Shown: positions 31,233 to 40,455, counted from the first letter of the stretch. The stretch: DNA of 41,676 nucleotides from Flavobacteriales bacterium (GCA_028281825.1 JANQJC010000103.1:1-41676), one strand, 5' to 3'. Notes: generated by a model not told the origin, from the letters alone. A program made the numbers and translations.

Positions 31233-33191
31233 CTATCTAATCAAAGTAACTGTACCAGTTTCTTTAAATGGATGGTCACTAGCGTTAGTTGTAAACTCAC
31301 CGCCTGACTCTAGGCTAGCTGATACCGTCCAGAAGTAAGTACCTGCAGGAGCTTCAATACCAGCAGTTGTTCTACCATCCCACGAAACCTCAGGAGAAAC
31401 GGTAGTATAAATCAAGTTACCCCACCTGTTGTATACCTCTAGTTTGAACTCAGAGATGTTACTATTCCTAAGAATGAACTCATCGTTCATACCGTCACCG
31501 TTTGGTGTAAATACGTTAGGAATAATCAAACCCTCGCTTACTGTAAGGTCTTTGTAAGTAGTATCTAGACATCCATCAGGACTAGTAGTTACCAACATCA
31601 CTGTATAATCACCCACATCGCTATAAGTATGGAATGGATCTTCCATGATAGAAGTTGAACCATCTCCAAAGTCCCAATACCAATCTTGGGTGTTGGTACT
31701 CTCATCAAGGTAACTCACCAATTCGTTAGTGAATAGCAATCCGTCAGGGTTTACTGACAGGCCATTATTATATTGGTAGTCCACATCAAAAATAGCTTCA
31801 GGCAATGGCCAGATATCTACCGCCAATTGGCCTGGGAATGAAGGACACGAACCATTGAATGAATTGAGGTTATCCACAGTTTCTATTACGGTGATGTAAC
31901 CACTATCTACATCATTCCAAATGATATCTACCTCAGTATTGCTTGAAGAGTCAGAAATCACACCATTAGTAACCTGCCACGTAAAGGTAGTATTATATGG
32001 TGTAGAAGCTGTAACTGAATACAAAGTATCGTCGTCAGCACATAACTCAACCGCACCAGTAATCTCAGGCGGGTATGGATACCTAAAGCTCAAGTTATAA
32101 GCCGAGTTGTTGGGGTCATAGTTAAACCATGCTTTTCTAGTTACCAAAATATAGTTGGTAGGAGTAGTAATGAAGTTGGTAACCGTAAATTCACTGTTCA
32201 ATGAATTCCATCTTTGTGGGCTGCCCAATAAATCCCAACGGGCGATACCGTTGAAACCACCCTCAGTTTGTGCATCATAAGTCAATGACAAGTCAGCCAA
32301 CGCACTTTGGTTGTTACTAGTGTTTTTGATTTCATACCAGTAGTCAGGATTGATGAAGCAAATTGAATCATCATGCAAAGTCACATCAAAACCAGGACCA
32401 TTTGGTGGCGCAGGGCTAGGGTTAGAATTCACATACCTTACAGTATAAGTTCTCGGTGAGTTATCATTTGGCGTGATAACAGCTGGCCTATACTTATAAC
32501 CGGTAAATAAACTTGAACCTACAGGGAATACATAATTGTTTGTACCTTCTACATCCCAAGATAGTGCACCACCTACCAAACTACTCACAAAACCTGAATC
32601 AGCCCTTGTGATAGCAGTATGGTTAGTATTAGTCACAAACAGCATTTCATTCTCTGTTGCAAACTCCTTATTGTTTAGTTCAAGGTTATTTTTTACAACT
32701 GCATCAATCATTTCCAAACGCTTAATTTGACCGCTGTCAATCTCTAAGTCATAGAATCTAGTAATACTGTCACCTGCAATATCTTGGAATTGATCTGTTC
32801 CATTAAACAACACCTTACCTGTTCCAGAATGGAAAGTACCGTTGTTTACCCATCTATCTCCCTTTATTTCAAACAATCCATTGTTCCCCGGCAATGGGTT
32901 GCCATCACCACCGCATTGATCATCATTAAAGAAACGCCCATCAACAATTATATGTCCTTGGTTGATAAGGGTATCATCCCATATCTTCAAGTCACCACCG
33001 ATATACATCTGTGCACCTGGAGAAACATAAACCCTGGCACCACCAAAGCTAGGTTGTGGCCCTCCTACATTAAACAACTGGGCGAAAGTTGGAGTAATTG
33101 AAAAAGCCAGCAATAAAGCAGTGAAAATTACACCTTTTTTGTTACTGCCTCTGAATAGTCTAAGTGTTTGCATACTTGTGTTATTATTCAA
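31233..33191 (-). CDS. T9SS type B sorting domain-containing secreted protein with PKD domain
   Basis: This 652-residue protein has a longer N-terminus, with a signal peptide ending near TFAQL (about residue 38; internal Met5 is an alternative start). Residues of about 45-345 form the module shared with the type A protein at 708-2600 (NQGHIIVDGRFFNDD, WVNNGTF, RFYDLEI, FPVGSSL). A segment at about 375-470 is Ig-like, a PKD domain follows with DWYWDFGDGSTSIMEDPFHTYSDVGDYTVML, and the last 95 or so residues (IPNVFTPNGDGMNDEF ... YNRWGNLIY ... PAGTYFWTV) are a T9SS type B (gliding-motility-associated) sorting domain. It lies close to gldC and gldB. Its role is unknown; PKD-bearing type B proteins are often adhesins. 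Confidence 0.9.
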   Translation of the reverse strand: MNNNTSMQTLRLFRGSNKKGVIFTALLLAFSITPTFAQLFNVGGPQPSFGGARVYVSPGAQMYIGGDLKIWDDTLINQGHIIVDGRFFNDDQCGGDGNPLPGNNGLFEIKGDRWVNNGTFHSGTGKVLFNGTDQFQDIAGDSITRFYDLEIDSGQIKRLEMIDAVVKNNLELNNKEFATENEMLFVTNTNHTAITRADSGFVSSLVGGALSWDVEGTNNYVFPVGSSLFTGYKYRPAVITPNDNSPRTYTVRYVNSNPSPAPPNGPGFDVTLHDDSICFINPDYWYEIKNTSNNQSALADLSLTYDAQTEGGFNGIARWDLLGSPQRWNSLNSEFTVTNFITTPTNYILVTRKAWFNYDPNNSAYNLSFRYPYPPEITGAVELCADDDTLYSVTASTPYNTTFTWQVTNGVISDSSSNTEVDIIWNDVDSGYITVIETVDNLNSFNGSCPSFPGQLAVDIWPLPEAIFDVDYQYNNGLSVNPDGLLFTNELVSYLDESTNTQDWYWDFGDGSTSIMEDPFHTYSDVGDYTVMLVTTSPDGCLDTTYKDLTVSEGLIIPNVFTPNGDGMNDEFILRNSNISEFKLEVYNRWGNLIYTTVSPEVSWDGRTTAGIEAPAGTYFWTVSASLESGGEFTTNASDHPFKETGTVTLIR

Positions 33192-33213
33192 GCTCTTACT
33201 TATTGTAAGCCTA

Positions 33214-33245
33214 CAAATATAAAAGATACTTCGTTATAATTACAA
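33214..33245 (-). promoter_or_regulatory. Promoter for the T9SS type B gene
   Basis: On the minus strand TTG (33245-33243) and TATATTTG (33221-33214) are separated by 21 bp, fitting both elements of the Bacteroidota promoter and the same spacing as the acylase promoter. It ends 22 bp before the start at 33191. Confidence 0.6.
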
Positions 33246-33313
33246 ATTTTCTCGCTTCATTAACAAAATGCACTATTCACGGGCATTTCCAAAGCATGGA
33301 TAGACACGTAAAA

Positions 33314-33652
33314 CTAGCTTCTGCTAATCAATCCGTTTTTTTCTGCAAAATCTTGCCCAAATTCACGCATTTCCTTAGCCAAACCCTCTTCTGAAGTCGC
33401 TTTTTCATAGGTGTCTGCCATCAGCATTAAGGTTTGGTGAATGAACTTTTTCATATCTTCCACATACATTTCCTTGGTCCAAAGGTCCACCTTCAAGGTT
33501 TCTTGCTCTTCAGGGTCCCAAACAGAAACAAGGAGAGATTTCGCCTTTTTGCTTTCAATACCTGCCCCTTCTGCTGTCCACTCTATTTCTTCGGGTATAT
33601 TGTTCTCGTCAAGTGTAATCGTAAATTTTATTTCTGAGCTTCTATCTGCCAT
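33314..33652 (-). CDS. gldC: Gliding motility protein GldC
   Basis: This 112-residue soluble protein matches GldC of Flavobacterium-type gliding bacteria in length and style: SEIKFTITLDENNIPEEIEWTAEGAG, followed by LLVSVWDPEEQETLKVDLWTKEMYVEDMKKFIHQTL, and a helical tail. In F. johnsoniae loss of GldC reduces rather than abolishes gliding, and the biochemical role is unknown. It overlaps the end of gldB (TAATG), the normal gldB-gldC pairing. Confidence 0.92.
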   Translation of the reverse strand: MADRSSEIKFTITLDENNIPEEIEWTAEGAGIESKKAKSLLVSVWDPEEQETLKVDLWTKEMYVEDMKKFIHQTLMLMADTYEKATSEEGLAKEMREFGQDFAEKNGLISRS

Positions 33653-34662
33653 TATCTTTCGGGTTTATATTTTGATTTGGTGAGGATTTCCTGTGCATCC
33701 TCTATTTCCATTAGCTGCTGCAAACCTACGTCATTATTTTCCATAAACTTCCTTACTATCATCCATCCTGTAAATTCTCCCAGCCTGGCTGGTGCTTCAC
33801 GAGGTAATCCGCTGGTAAACGGTCCCTCATTCATGTACTTTACAATCTCCAGTGGGTCTGTGGTATATAGCTTTCTATCTTCCAGCAAGTGCGACCATAT
33901 ATTGCTCTCATTGCCATTCACAAATTGCATTTGCGCCGATGTAAAGTCTATCTTTAAACTGTCAGCCAAGTCCGGAAATACTTTATCTACACAGTATAAT
34001 ATCTTACCTGCATATATCATTCTTGAAAGCAAGTTATCGTTCTTACTCTTGAATTCATACTCGCTGGCCACCCACCCTTTCATCGCCGATGACAGCAGCG
34101 ACTCTTTTCTCATAAAGTGAATCTTGTACTGAGGCAACCCCAGCATTTGGTAGTACACAAAGCGCTCACCCAAAAACATATCTAAACCAATGCCCAGCGT
34201 CTTGTCAGTAGCTATAATAGCATAGTTAAAACCCGAAATATTAGTAGCTATACTGGGTATAGTGCTGTTAGGGAAATAGTGCTTGTAACGGGCAAAGCCA
34301 TCATTCAATTCTTTGGCCATAGGAGCAAAATCGGCATATTGCTTTTCCGTTTCTTTAAAAACCTCCTTCATATCGCCGTCTAGCACAAAGCTCTTAAGGT
34401 TACTACTAAACCCGGGAGCATCGGGGTTGCCTATATTCAACACGCGGGTACTATATATATCAAAAAAGTAACCATACCTGGCTCTAAGTTGTGGAAGTAA
34501 ACTTTCTAAACTATCTGGGTGGGCATGAAATAAATCCTGTTCCAACCTGTTTATAGTTATTGAAACATCAATTTCATCTACATTCACTTCCTCTTTATCG
34601 GGCCAACATGAAGATATTAACACTCCAATGCTGACAAAGAGAACAAACCACCTATATCTCAT
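33652..34662 (-). CDS. gldB: Gliding motility lipoprotein GldB
   Basis: This 336-residue protein starts with a lipoprotein signal peptide ending LISSC (lipidated Cys19). The GldB hallmarks follow: INRLEQDLFHAHPDSLESLLPQLRARYGYFFDIY near the N-terminus, an EKQYADFAPMAKELNDGFARYKHYFP stretch, and the metzincin-like MIYAGKILYCVDKVFPDL and GEFTGWMIVRKFMENN segments. GldB is essential for gliding and T9SS-linked surface movement in Flavobacterium and sits in the cell envelope; its exact activity is unknown. It is first of the gldB-gldC pair and divergent from the barrel gene. Confidence 0.92.
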   Translation of the reverse strand: MRYRWFVLFVSIGVLISSCWPDKEEVNVDEIDVSITINRLEQDLFHAHPDSLESLLPQLRARYGYFFDIYSTRVLNIGNPDAPGFSSNLKSFVLDGDMKEVFKETEKQYADFAPMAKELNDGFARYKHYFPNSTIPSIATNISGFNYAIIATDKTLGIGLDMFLGERFVYYQMLGLPQYKIHFMRKESLLSSAMKGWVASEYEFKSKNDNLLSRMIYAGKILYCVDKVFPDLADSLKIDFTSAQMQFVNGNESNIWSHLLEDRKLYTTDPLEIVKYMNEGPFTSGLPREAPARLGEFTGWMIVRKFMENNDVGLQQLMEIEDAQEILTKSKYKPER

Positions 34663-34720
34663 TTAAATTTTTGGCTAATATTGCAACTCTAGGCAATAAC
34701 GAATTTAAAACTCCGAAATT

Positions 34721-35467
34721 ATGAAAAAGCTGATAATATTAACATTTTGCGCACTTATGATGGTTCCTGCGATTGCACAGGAGACTACCAGTTCAGGCAA
34801 TTCTGCACCAAATTTCAGATTTGGTATTAAAGTAACGCCAAATGTATCATGGTTCAGGCCAGTTGACAAAAAGGTATTGGAAGGTAATGGCGGAAAAGTG
34901 AAAATGGGTTTCGGGCTAATCACTGAGTTTAAATTGTCTCAGAACTATTCATTTGCCACTGGAATTGAATTCCCTAATTTCTCTGGTGGTAACCTAAAGT
35001 TTATTGCCGACTCGGTTTCTTACACTACTGAAGAAAATGACACCTTTTACATCTCTTCTCGCAGTTTCAACATGCAGTATGTTGAAATACCACTGACCCT
35101 TAAGTTAAAAACCAACGAAATCGGCTACCTGACCTATTTTGGACAAGTAGGAGCACAACTTGGTGTGAGAACTAAAGCCACTTCAAAAGACGAAGGTGTT
35201 CTTCATGGCAGTAGCACTAATACAGAGATTAAAGACGTTGACATTAATAAAGAGGTATTCCTGTTAAAGACAGCTTTGACTGTTGGTGCTGGGGCTGAGT
35301 ACAATTTCTCTGGCAACACTTCTCTGGTGTTTGGCCTTAACTATATGTATGGCATCACCAACGCGCTGAAGAAAAAATCAGACTCATTGAAGAATGTTGA
35401 TGGTAGTACCTTTGAGCAAAAAGCCAACCTTGACCAGGTAGTCCTGACAGTAGGGGTGCTATTCTAA
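34721..35467 (+). CDS. Outer-membrane beta-barrel protein (PorT-like)
   Basis: This 248-residue protein has a signal peptide (about 1-20, ending AIAQ) followed by a string of amphipathic strands: NFRFGIKVTPNVSWF, VKMGFGLITEFKL, YSFATGIEFPNFSGG, MQYVEIPLTLKLKTN, LTYFGQVGAQLGVRT, LLKTALTVGAGAEYNFSG, TSLVFGLNYMYGI and a final QVVLTVGVLF ending in an aromatic residue, as needed for barrel insertion. It fits the porin/PorT family of small barrels. PorT (SprT) is a T9SS part and gldB is next door, but many paralogues exist, so porT itself is not claimed. Confidence 0.82.
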   Translation: MKKLIILTFCALMMVPAIAQETTSSGNSAPNFRFGIKVTPNVSWFRPVDKKVLEGNGGKVKMGFGLITEFKLSQNYSFATGIEFPNFSGGNLKFIADSVSYTTEENDTFYISSRSFNMQYVEIPLTLKLKTNEIGYLTYFGQVGAQLGVRTKATSKDEGVLHGSSTNTEIKDVDINKEVFLLKTALTVGAGAEYNFSGNTSLVFGLNYMYGITNALKKKSDSLKNVDGSTFEQKANLDQVVLTVGVLF

Positions 35468-35491
35468 AACACAGGCTAAGAAATTAAACCA

Positions 35492-35499
35492 TAATTTTG
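35492..35499 (+). promoter_or_regulatory. Candidate -7 element for nadE
   Basis: TAATTTTG fits TAnnTTTG. Transcription would start near 35505, inside the hairpin at 35500-35519, giving a leader of about 24 nt. No TTG is seen at -33. Confidence 0.4.
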
Positions 35500-35527
35500 T
35501 CCCTCGGAAATCCGGGGGATTTTTTTT
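35500..35527 (+). terminator. Intrinsic terminator behind the barrel gene, abutting nadE
   Basis: TCCCTCGG pairs with CCGGGGGA (one G-T wobble) around an AAAT loop and is followed by eight T (35520-35527). The nadE ATG begins two bases after the T run, so the hairpin could also affect nadE translation or attenuation. Confidence 0.85.
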
Positions 35528-35528
35528 G

Positions 35529-37166
35529 ATGAAAATAGCACTCGCACAACTTAACTATCATATTGGCAATTTTGAACAAAACGTTGCCAAGATAATCTCG
35601 TCCATAAATAAGGCTAAGGGCAAGGGTGCTGACTTGGTGGTATTTTCTGAGTTGGCTATCTGCGGCTACCCGCCAAGAGATTTTCTTGAGTTTGCTAGTT
35701 TTATTGCTGAGTGCAAAAAGGGCATCAGCAAAATTGCTTCAGAATGCACTGGCATTGCAGCTATTGTGGGTGCACCTACGGAAAACCCAGGAGCCTTGGG
35801 TAAGAACTTGTTCAACTCAGCCTACTTTGTTGCTGAAGGAAGAGTGCAAAAAGTAGTACACAAATCCCTTTTACCTACCTATGATGTTTTTGATGAGTAC
35901 CGCTATTTTGAACCTGGAAAAGAAAGAGAAATTGTTGAGTATAAAGGACACAAAATAGCCATTACCATTTGCGAGGATATTTGGGACATTGGCACAGACC
36001 CTATGTATACCATCTGCCCAATGGATGAGTTGGCTAAGGATAATCCCGATTTTATGGTTAACCTTTCAGCCTCACCATTTGATTATAATCACGCCGCTGA
36101 GCGAAGAAAAGTTTTGAAGTATAATGCCGATAAATATGGTATCCCCTGCTTCTATGTGAACCATATCGGCGCCCAAACCGAATTGATTTTTGACGGGGGT
36201 TCTCTTGTAGCCAACTCTAATGGTGAGATAGCAGATGAATTGGCTTATTTTCACGAAGACTTTAAGGTATACAACCTACCCGAACTTGTTGGCAGCCAGA
36301 AGCAATATACTCAGCCACCAGCCAGCAAAATGAGCTTGATAAATGATGCCCTGGTTTTGGGTATTAAAGACTACTTCAAAAAACTTGGTTTCAAGCGAGC
36401 AATTATTGGCTTATCTGGCGGTATTGACTCTGCTGTAACAGTTGCCCTAGCGGTGCAAGCATTAGGCAAAAAAAATGTGAGGGTGCTACTCATGCCGTCC
36501 CAGTTTTCTTCAGACCACTCAGTGGATGACTCGGTGAAGCTATGCGAAAACACGGGCATTCAATATGATAAGATAGCTATTGAAGACATCTATCATTCAT
36601 TCGACAAGGAGCTAAAGCCCATTTTTGGAGACTTACCTTTTAATATCGCAGAGGAAAACCTTCAAGCACGCATACGAGGTGTGTTACTGATGGCGGTTTC
36701 CAACAAGTTTGGGAACATCCTCCTGAATACTTCCAACAAGAGTGAGGCTGCAGTTGGTTACGGAACCCTTTACGGTGATATGAACGGGGGCATTTCAGTA
36801 ATTGGTGATGTATACAAAACCGAGGTATATGAGTTGGCGGAATATATCAACCGCAATGAAGAAATAATCCCCCGAAATATCATTACCAAACCACCTTCGG
36901 CAGAGTTGAGATCCAACCAAAAGGACTCCGATTCACTACCTGATTATAAAGACCTGGATGAGATACTTTACCATTATATAGAGAAGCGCGAAGGCCCAAA
37001 AGAAATCATTGCGATGGGTTATGATGAGCAGTTGGTTTTGCGAATCCTGAGGTTGGTAAACATCAATGAATACAAGCGCTACCAGACACCACCCATGTTG
37101 CGCGTTTCACCCAAAGCATTTGGTATGGGCCGCAGGATGCCAATTGTTGGAAAATATCTATCTTAA
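35529..37166 (+). CDS. nadE: Glutamine-dependent NAD+ synthetase
   Basis: The enzyme amidates nicotinic acid adenine dinucleotide to NAD+ using glutamine and ATP. It has 545 residues from the ATG at 35529; an in-frame TTG one codon earlier is a less likely start. The N-terminal nitrilase-like glutaminase domain carries the Glu41-Lys112-Cys148 triad (FSELAICGYPPRDF, HKSLLPTYDVFDEYR, ITICEDIWD). The C-terminal synthetase domain has the P-loop GLSGGIDSA (294-302), LNTSNKSEAAVGYGTLYGDM and the KPPSAELRSNQKD loop. The two-domain form generates its own ammonia. Confidence 0.97.
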   Translation: MKIALAQLNYHIGNFEQNVAKIISSINKAKGKGADLVVFSELAICGYPPRDFLEFASFIAECKKGISKIASECTGIAAIVGAPTENPGALGKNLFNSAYFVAEGRVQKVVHKSLLPTYDVFDEYRYFEPGKEREIVEYKGHKIAITICEDIWDIGTDPMYTICPMDELAKDNPDFMVNLSASPFDYNHAAERRKVLKYNADKYGIPCFYVNHIGAQTELIFDGGSLVANSNGEIADELAYFHEDFKVYNLPELVGSQKQYTQPPASKMSLINDALVLGIKDYFKKLGFKRAIIGLSGGIDSAVTVALAVQALGKKNVRVLLMPSQFSSDHSVDDSVKLCENTGIQYDKIAIEDIYHSFDKELKPIFGDLPFNIAEENLQARIRGVLLMAVSNKFGNILLNTSNKSEAAVGYGTLYGDMNGGISVIGDVYKTEVYELAEYINRNEEIIPRNIITKPPSAELRSNQKDSDSLPDYKDLDEILYHYIEKREGPKEIIAMGYDEQLVLRILRLVNINEYKRYQTPPMLRVSPKAFGMGRRMPIVGKYLS

Positions 37167-37181
37167 CTAAAATTTTCTGCT

Positions 37182-37574
37182 ATGAAACCGATTATTAAGC
37201 TGTTTTTTATTGCCTTATTTATTACTGGTTTAACCAGTTGCGCCAAGAAGAAACTAACCAACAACAGCTGGATTGTGGCTGAATACAAAGAAGACGGTGA
37301 GAACCGTACAGGGGAGTTCCACTTGCTGTTACCTAATTATACGATTGAATTTAAAGGCGATGGAGACTTTGTTGCTACCGCCCAACCACTCGGAATAACT
37401 GTCACCCAAACGGGGAGTTGGTCATTTGAAGATAGCGGCAAAAAACTAAAGCTGGTATACCAAGCCCCTGATGAAGGCACACACATTTGGGATTGCCACA
37501 AACTGACTTCTGATGAGCTTCAGGTTTCCCGCCAGGCAGATAAGAAAGAGGAATTCTTTTTTGTTGCTAAATAG
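37182..37574 (+). CDS. Small lipocalin-like lipoprotein
   Basis: This 130-residue protein has a lipoprotein signal (ITGLTSC, lipidated Cys20) followed by basic AKKK. The mature part begins NNSWIVAEYKEDGE and continues with short strands (YTIEFKGDGDFVATAQ, GSWSFEDSGKKLKLVY, KEEFFFVAK) typical of Bacteroidota lipocalin-like domains, which bind small hydrophobic ligands or have unknown roles. It starts 15 bp after nadE and may be cotranscribed. It ends 3 bp from the convergent korB, with no terminator between them. Confidence 0.78.
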   Translation: MKPIIKLFFIALFITGLTSCAKKKLTNNSWIVAEYKEDGENRTGEFHLLLPNYTIEFKGDGDFVATAQPLGITVTQTGSWSFEDSGKKLKLVYQAPDEGTHIWDCHKLTSDELQVSRQADKKEEFFFVAK

Positions 37575-37577
37575 CAC

Positions 37578-38603
37578 TTATATCTTCCAGGTGTAGTTAC
37601 CGCGGATGATACTTTCCAAATCGCCTTCACCAAGTTTTTCTTTAGCTGCTGTAACTTGCTCGTTCAAATCGGTTTCGTAGTTATCCCTTTCCTCACGATA
37701 GAATACCCCAAATGGCCTAGGCAAATGACCAGGCTGTTTATTGTCTTCAAAAAACCTGCTTAATATGCCTGCTTTTACGCGGTCTGTTTCATCGTGTATC
37801 CATAGGTCATCTTCAGAGCAATCATTCAGATTAACTATCTCAGGCTTAAAACCATCTAAGCGGATACCCTTATCACTTTCAGCACCAAAAATAAGAGGCT
37901 TGCCATCTTCCATAAAAATGGCCTGCTCAGCTTTTGTAGCCTTGTCAGTATATACAAAGAAAGCCCCGTCATTAAACACATTACAGTTTTGGTATATCTC
38001 CACCAATGATGAACCCTTATGTTGATTGGATTTGGTCAAAATATCACGCATGTGGTTAGGGTCTCTATCCATACTGCGGGCAACAAAAGTAGCATCAGCA
38101 CCCAGGCACAGTGCAATAGGGTTAAATGGGTGGTCAATAGACCCCATTGGTGTAGACTTGGTTACCTTTCCTTCTTCCGAAGTCGGGGAATATTGCCCTT
38201 TAGTCAAGCCATATATTTGGTTATTGAAAAGAAGGATATTCACATCAAAGTTCCTTCTTAGCAGGTGTATCAGGTGATTACCACCTATTGAAAGCGCATC
38301 ACCATCGCCAGTGACAATCCAAACGCTTAACTCAGGACGAACAGCCTTTAGCCCGCTGGCAATGGTGGTGGCCCTACCATGTATACTGTGCATGCCGAAA
38401 GTTTCCATATAGTAAGGAAAACGCGAGGAGCAACCTATACCTGAAATAAAGACAATATCCTCACGCTTTATCCCAAGTTCAGGGATAACTTTTTGTACTT
38501 GCTTTAATATCGAATAATCGCCACAACCTGGGCACCAACGTACATCCTGGTCAGATTCGAGGTCTTTGGCGGTTAATGCTGGTGTATTCAATTCTTCTGC
38601 CAT
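37578..38603 (-). CDS. korB: 2-oxoacid:ferredoxin oxidoreductase, beta subunit (probably 2-oxoglutarate)
   Basis: This 341-residue subunit holds thiamine pyrophosphate and a [4Fe-4S] cluster. Cluster ligands are likely Cys24 and Cys27 (WCPGCGDY), Cys58 (GIGCSSR) and a later Cys in YQNCNVFNDGAF. The TPP/Mg motif is GDGDALSIGGNH (99-110) with NNQIYGLTKGQ. The enzyme oxidatively decarboxylates a 2-oxoacid to acyl-CoA with reduction of ferredoxin, or runs in reverse. The closest style is KorB of 2-oxoglutarate oxidoreductases, but pyruvate cannot be excluded. It lies 1 bp after korA, preceded by AAGGA. Confidence 0.9.
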   Translation of the reverse strand: MAEELNTPALTAKDLESDQDVRWCPGCGDYSILKQVQKVIPELGIKREDIVFISGIGCSSRFPYYMETFGMHSIHGRATTIASGLKAVRPELSVWIVTGDGDALSIGGNHLIHLLRRNFDVNILLFNNQIYGLTKGQYSPTSEEGKVTKSTPMGSIDHPFNPIALCLGADATFVARSMDRDPNHMRDILTKSNQHKGSSLVEIYQNCNVFNDGAFFVYTDKATKAEQAIFMEDGKPLIFGAESDKGIRLDGFKPEIVNLNDCSEDDLWIHDETDRVKAGILSRFFEDNKQPGHLPRPFGVFYREERDNYETDLNEQVTAAKEKLGEGDLESIIRGNYTWKI

Positions 38604-38604
38604 G

Positions 38605-40455
38605 TTAGTCCTTAAGCATTAAATCAATCTTGTGTTTTATTTCAGCCGCGGTAAAAGGAATACCTTGAATCTTATTCAACCCCTCGGCTGGTACCAAAAA
38701 TTGGTCTCTTATTATCTTTACCAATTGGCCATTGTTCATCTCAGGCACTAGCACTTTATCATATCTTAAGAGCATTTCACCCAGATTTTTCGGGAATGGA
38801 TAAAGATACTTTACATGGGCGTGGGCCACTTCTTTACCTTCCTCTACCGCTTCTTTCACTGCGGCCTTTATAGAACCGTAAGTAGAGCCCCAACCCAATA
38901 CCAATAACTTACCTTTTTCAGGGCCATTGTCTATCTCCTGCAATGGAATATTATCAGCAATATTGAGCACTTTTTGCTCCCTGGTTTTAACCATATGCTC
39001 ATGGTTGCGGGGGTCGTAAGATATATTACCTGTGATATCTTCCTTCTCTAAACCTCCTACCCTATGCTCTAAGCCTGGAGTGCCCGGTAGCGCCCATTTG
39101 CGCACCAATTTTTCATTACGCTTGTAGGGCATAAACTTAGGGTCTTCAGCATTTCTTGGCTTGGCAAAGTCAGGGGCAAAAGGCCTTATCTCTGCAGTTT
39201 TTGGAAACTTCCACGGCTCGGAGCCATTGGCTATGTATCCATCAGATAAAAAGAAAACCGGGGTCATGTGCTCTACCGCAATGCGGCTAGCCTCATAGGC
39301 CATATCAAAACAATCTGCTGGTGAGCTGGCAGCTACAATGGGCACTGGTGCCTCACCATTTCTACCATACATGGCTTGTAGTAAGTCTGCTTGCTCGGTC
39401 TTAGTAGGCAGGCCCGTAGATGGCCCACCACGTTGTATATTTACAATCACCAATGGCAATTCCAGCATCAAAGCAAGGCCAATAGCCTCACCTTTTAGCG
39501 CTATGCCAGGGCCAGAAGAAGCAGTGACTGCCAAGCTACCACCAAAAGAAGCTCCAATAGTAGCGCCAATGGCAGCAATTTCATCTTCGGCCTGAAAGGT
39601 TTTTACACCAAAATTCTTGTGCCTTGAGAGTTCATGCAATATATCAGATGCTGGCGTAATAGGGTATGAGCCATAAAACAAGTCTAACCCAGACTTTACC
39701 GAAGCGGCCACTAAACCAAGTGCTGCCGCCTGGTTACCCATGATAGAGCGGTATTCACCACTTTCCATCCTGGCTTTCTCTACCTCAAAGCGTGTAGTGA
39801 AAGTCTCGCTGGTTTCGCCATAGTGATAGCCAGCTTTCAACACCTTTATGTTTGCCTCGACAACTTCAGGTACTTTTTTGAACTTATCTTGTATAAACTT
39901 GATAGTAGTGTCCAGTGAGCGGCTATACATCCAATACAAGAAACCAAGTACAAACATGTTCTTGGTGCGGTCAATTTCTTTGGTGCCCATGCCTGAATCT
40001 TTGAGGCACTCTTTGGTCATCTTGGTAACATCAATGGTGTACAACTGATATTTTTCCAATGAACCATCTTCAATAGGATTGGCACCTTCAGGATATTTGG
40101 CCAGCCTTAGGTTTTTGCCATCAAAACCTGCAGTATTGGCTATGATTACACCACCTGGCTTAAGCTTATCTATATTAGCTTTGAGTGCAGCTGCATTCAT
40201 AACCACCAAAGCATCACATACATCGCCGGGAGTATATATATCTACACTACCAAACCTGATTTGGAAGCCTGAAACACCAGCCAGCGTGCCTTGTGGGGCG
40301 CGTATCTCAGCAGGAAAATTGGGGAATGTGCTTAAGTCATTACCAAAAAGAGCCGTGGTATTTGAAAATTGAGTACCCGTTAACTGGATACCATCACCTG
40401 AGTCACCCGCAAATAGAATGGTAACTTCTTTAGTGATTTCTGTTGTTTTGCTCAT
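38605..40455 (-). CDS. korA: 2-oxoacid:ferredoxin oxidoreductase, fused gamma-alpha subunit
   Basis: This 616-residue subunit joins the gamma domain (about 8-195: VTILFAGDSGDGIQLTGTQFS, TPGDVCDALVVMNAAAL) to the alpha domain (about 235-600: GNQAAALGLVAASVKSG, YPITPASDILHELS, FQAEDEIAAIGATIGAS, TASSGPGIALKGE, VNIQRGGPSTGLPTKTEQ). The alpha domain provides the pyrimidine-binding side of the TPP site and the 2-oxoacid pocket. The gamma-alpha fusion is a known KorA architecture. No ferredoxin-like domain is encoded here, so electrons pass through the beta cluster to a separate ferredoxin. GAGG precedes the start. Confidence 0.92.
   Translation of the reverse strand: MSKTTEITKEVTILFAGDSGDGIQLTGTQFSNTTALFGNDLSTFPNFPAEIRAPQGTLAGVSGFQIRFGSVDIYTPGDVCDALVVMNAAALKANIDKLKPGGVIIANTAGFDGKNLRLAKYPEGANPIEDGSLEKYQLYTIDVTKMTKECLKDSGMGTKEIDRTKNMFVLGFLYWMYSRSLDTTIKFIQDKFKKVPEVVEANIKVLKAGYHYGETSETFTTRFEVEKARMESGEYRSIMGNQAAALGLVAASVKSGLDLFYGSYPITPASDILHELSRHKNFGVKTFQAEDEIAAIGATIGASFGGSLAVTASSGPGIALKGEAIGLALMLELPLVIVNIQRGGPSTGLPTKTEQADLLQAMYGRNGEAPVPIVAASSPADCFDMAYEASRIAVEHMTPVFFLSDGYIANGSEPWKFPKTAEIRPFAPDFAKPRNAEDPKFMPYKRNEKLVRKWALPGTPGLEHRVGGLEKEDITGNISYDPRNHEHMVKTREQKVLNIADNIPLQEIDNGPEKGKLLVLGWGSTYGSIKAAVKEAVEEGKEVAHAHVKYLYPFPKNLGEMLLRYDKVLVPEMNNGQLVKIIRDQFLVPAEGLNKIQGIPFTAAEIKHKIDLMLKD

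Noticed and set aside
34721-35467. Naming the barrel protein PorT/SprT
   Set aside because: Length and signal peptide fit, but small barrels of this type are numerous in Bacteroidota and neighbourhood alone does not prove the T9SS role.
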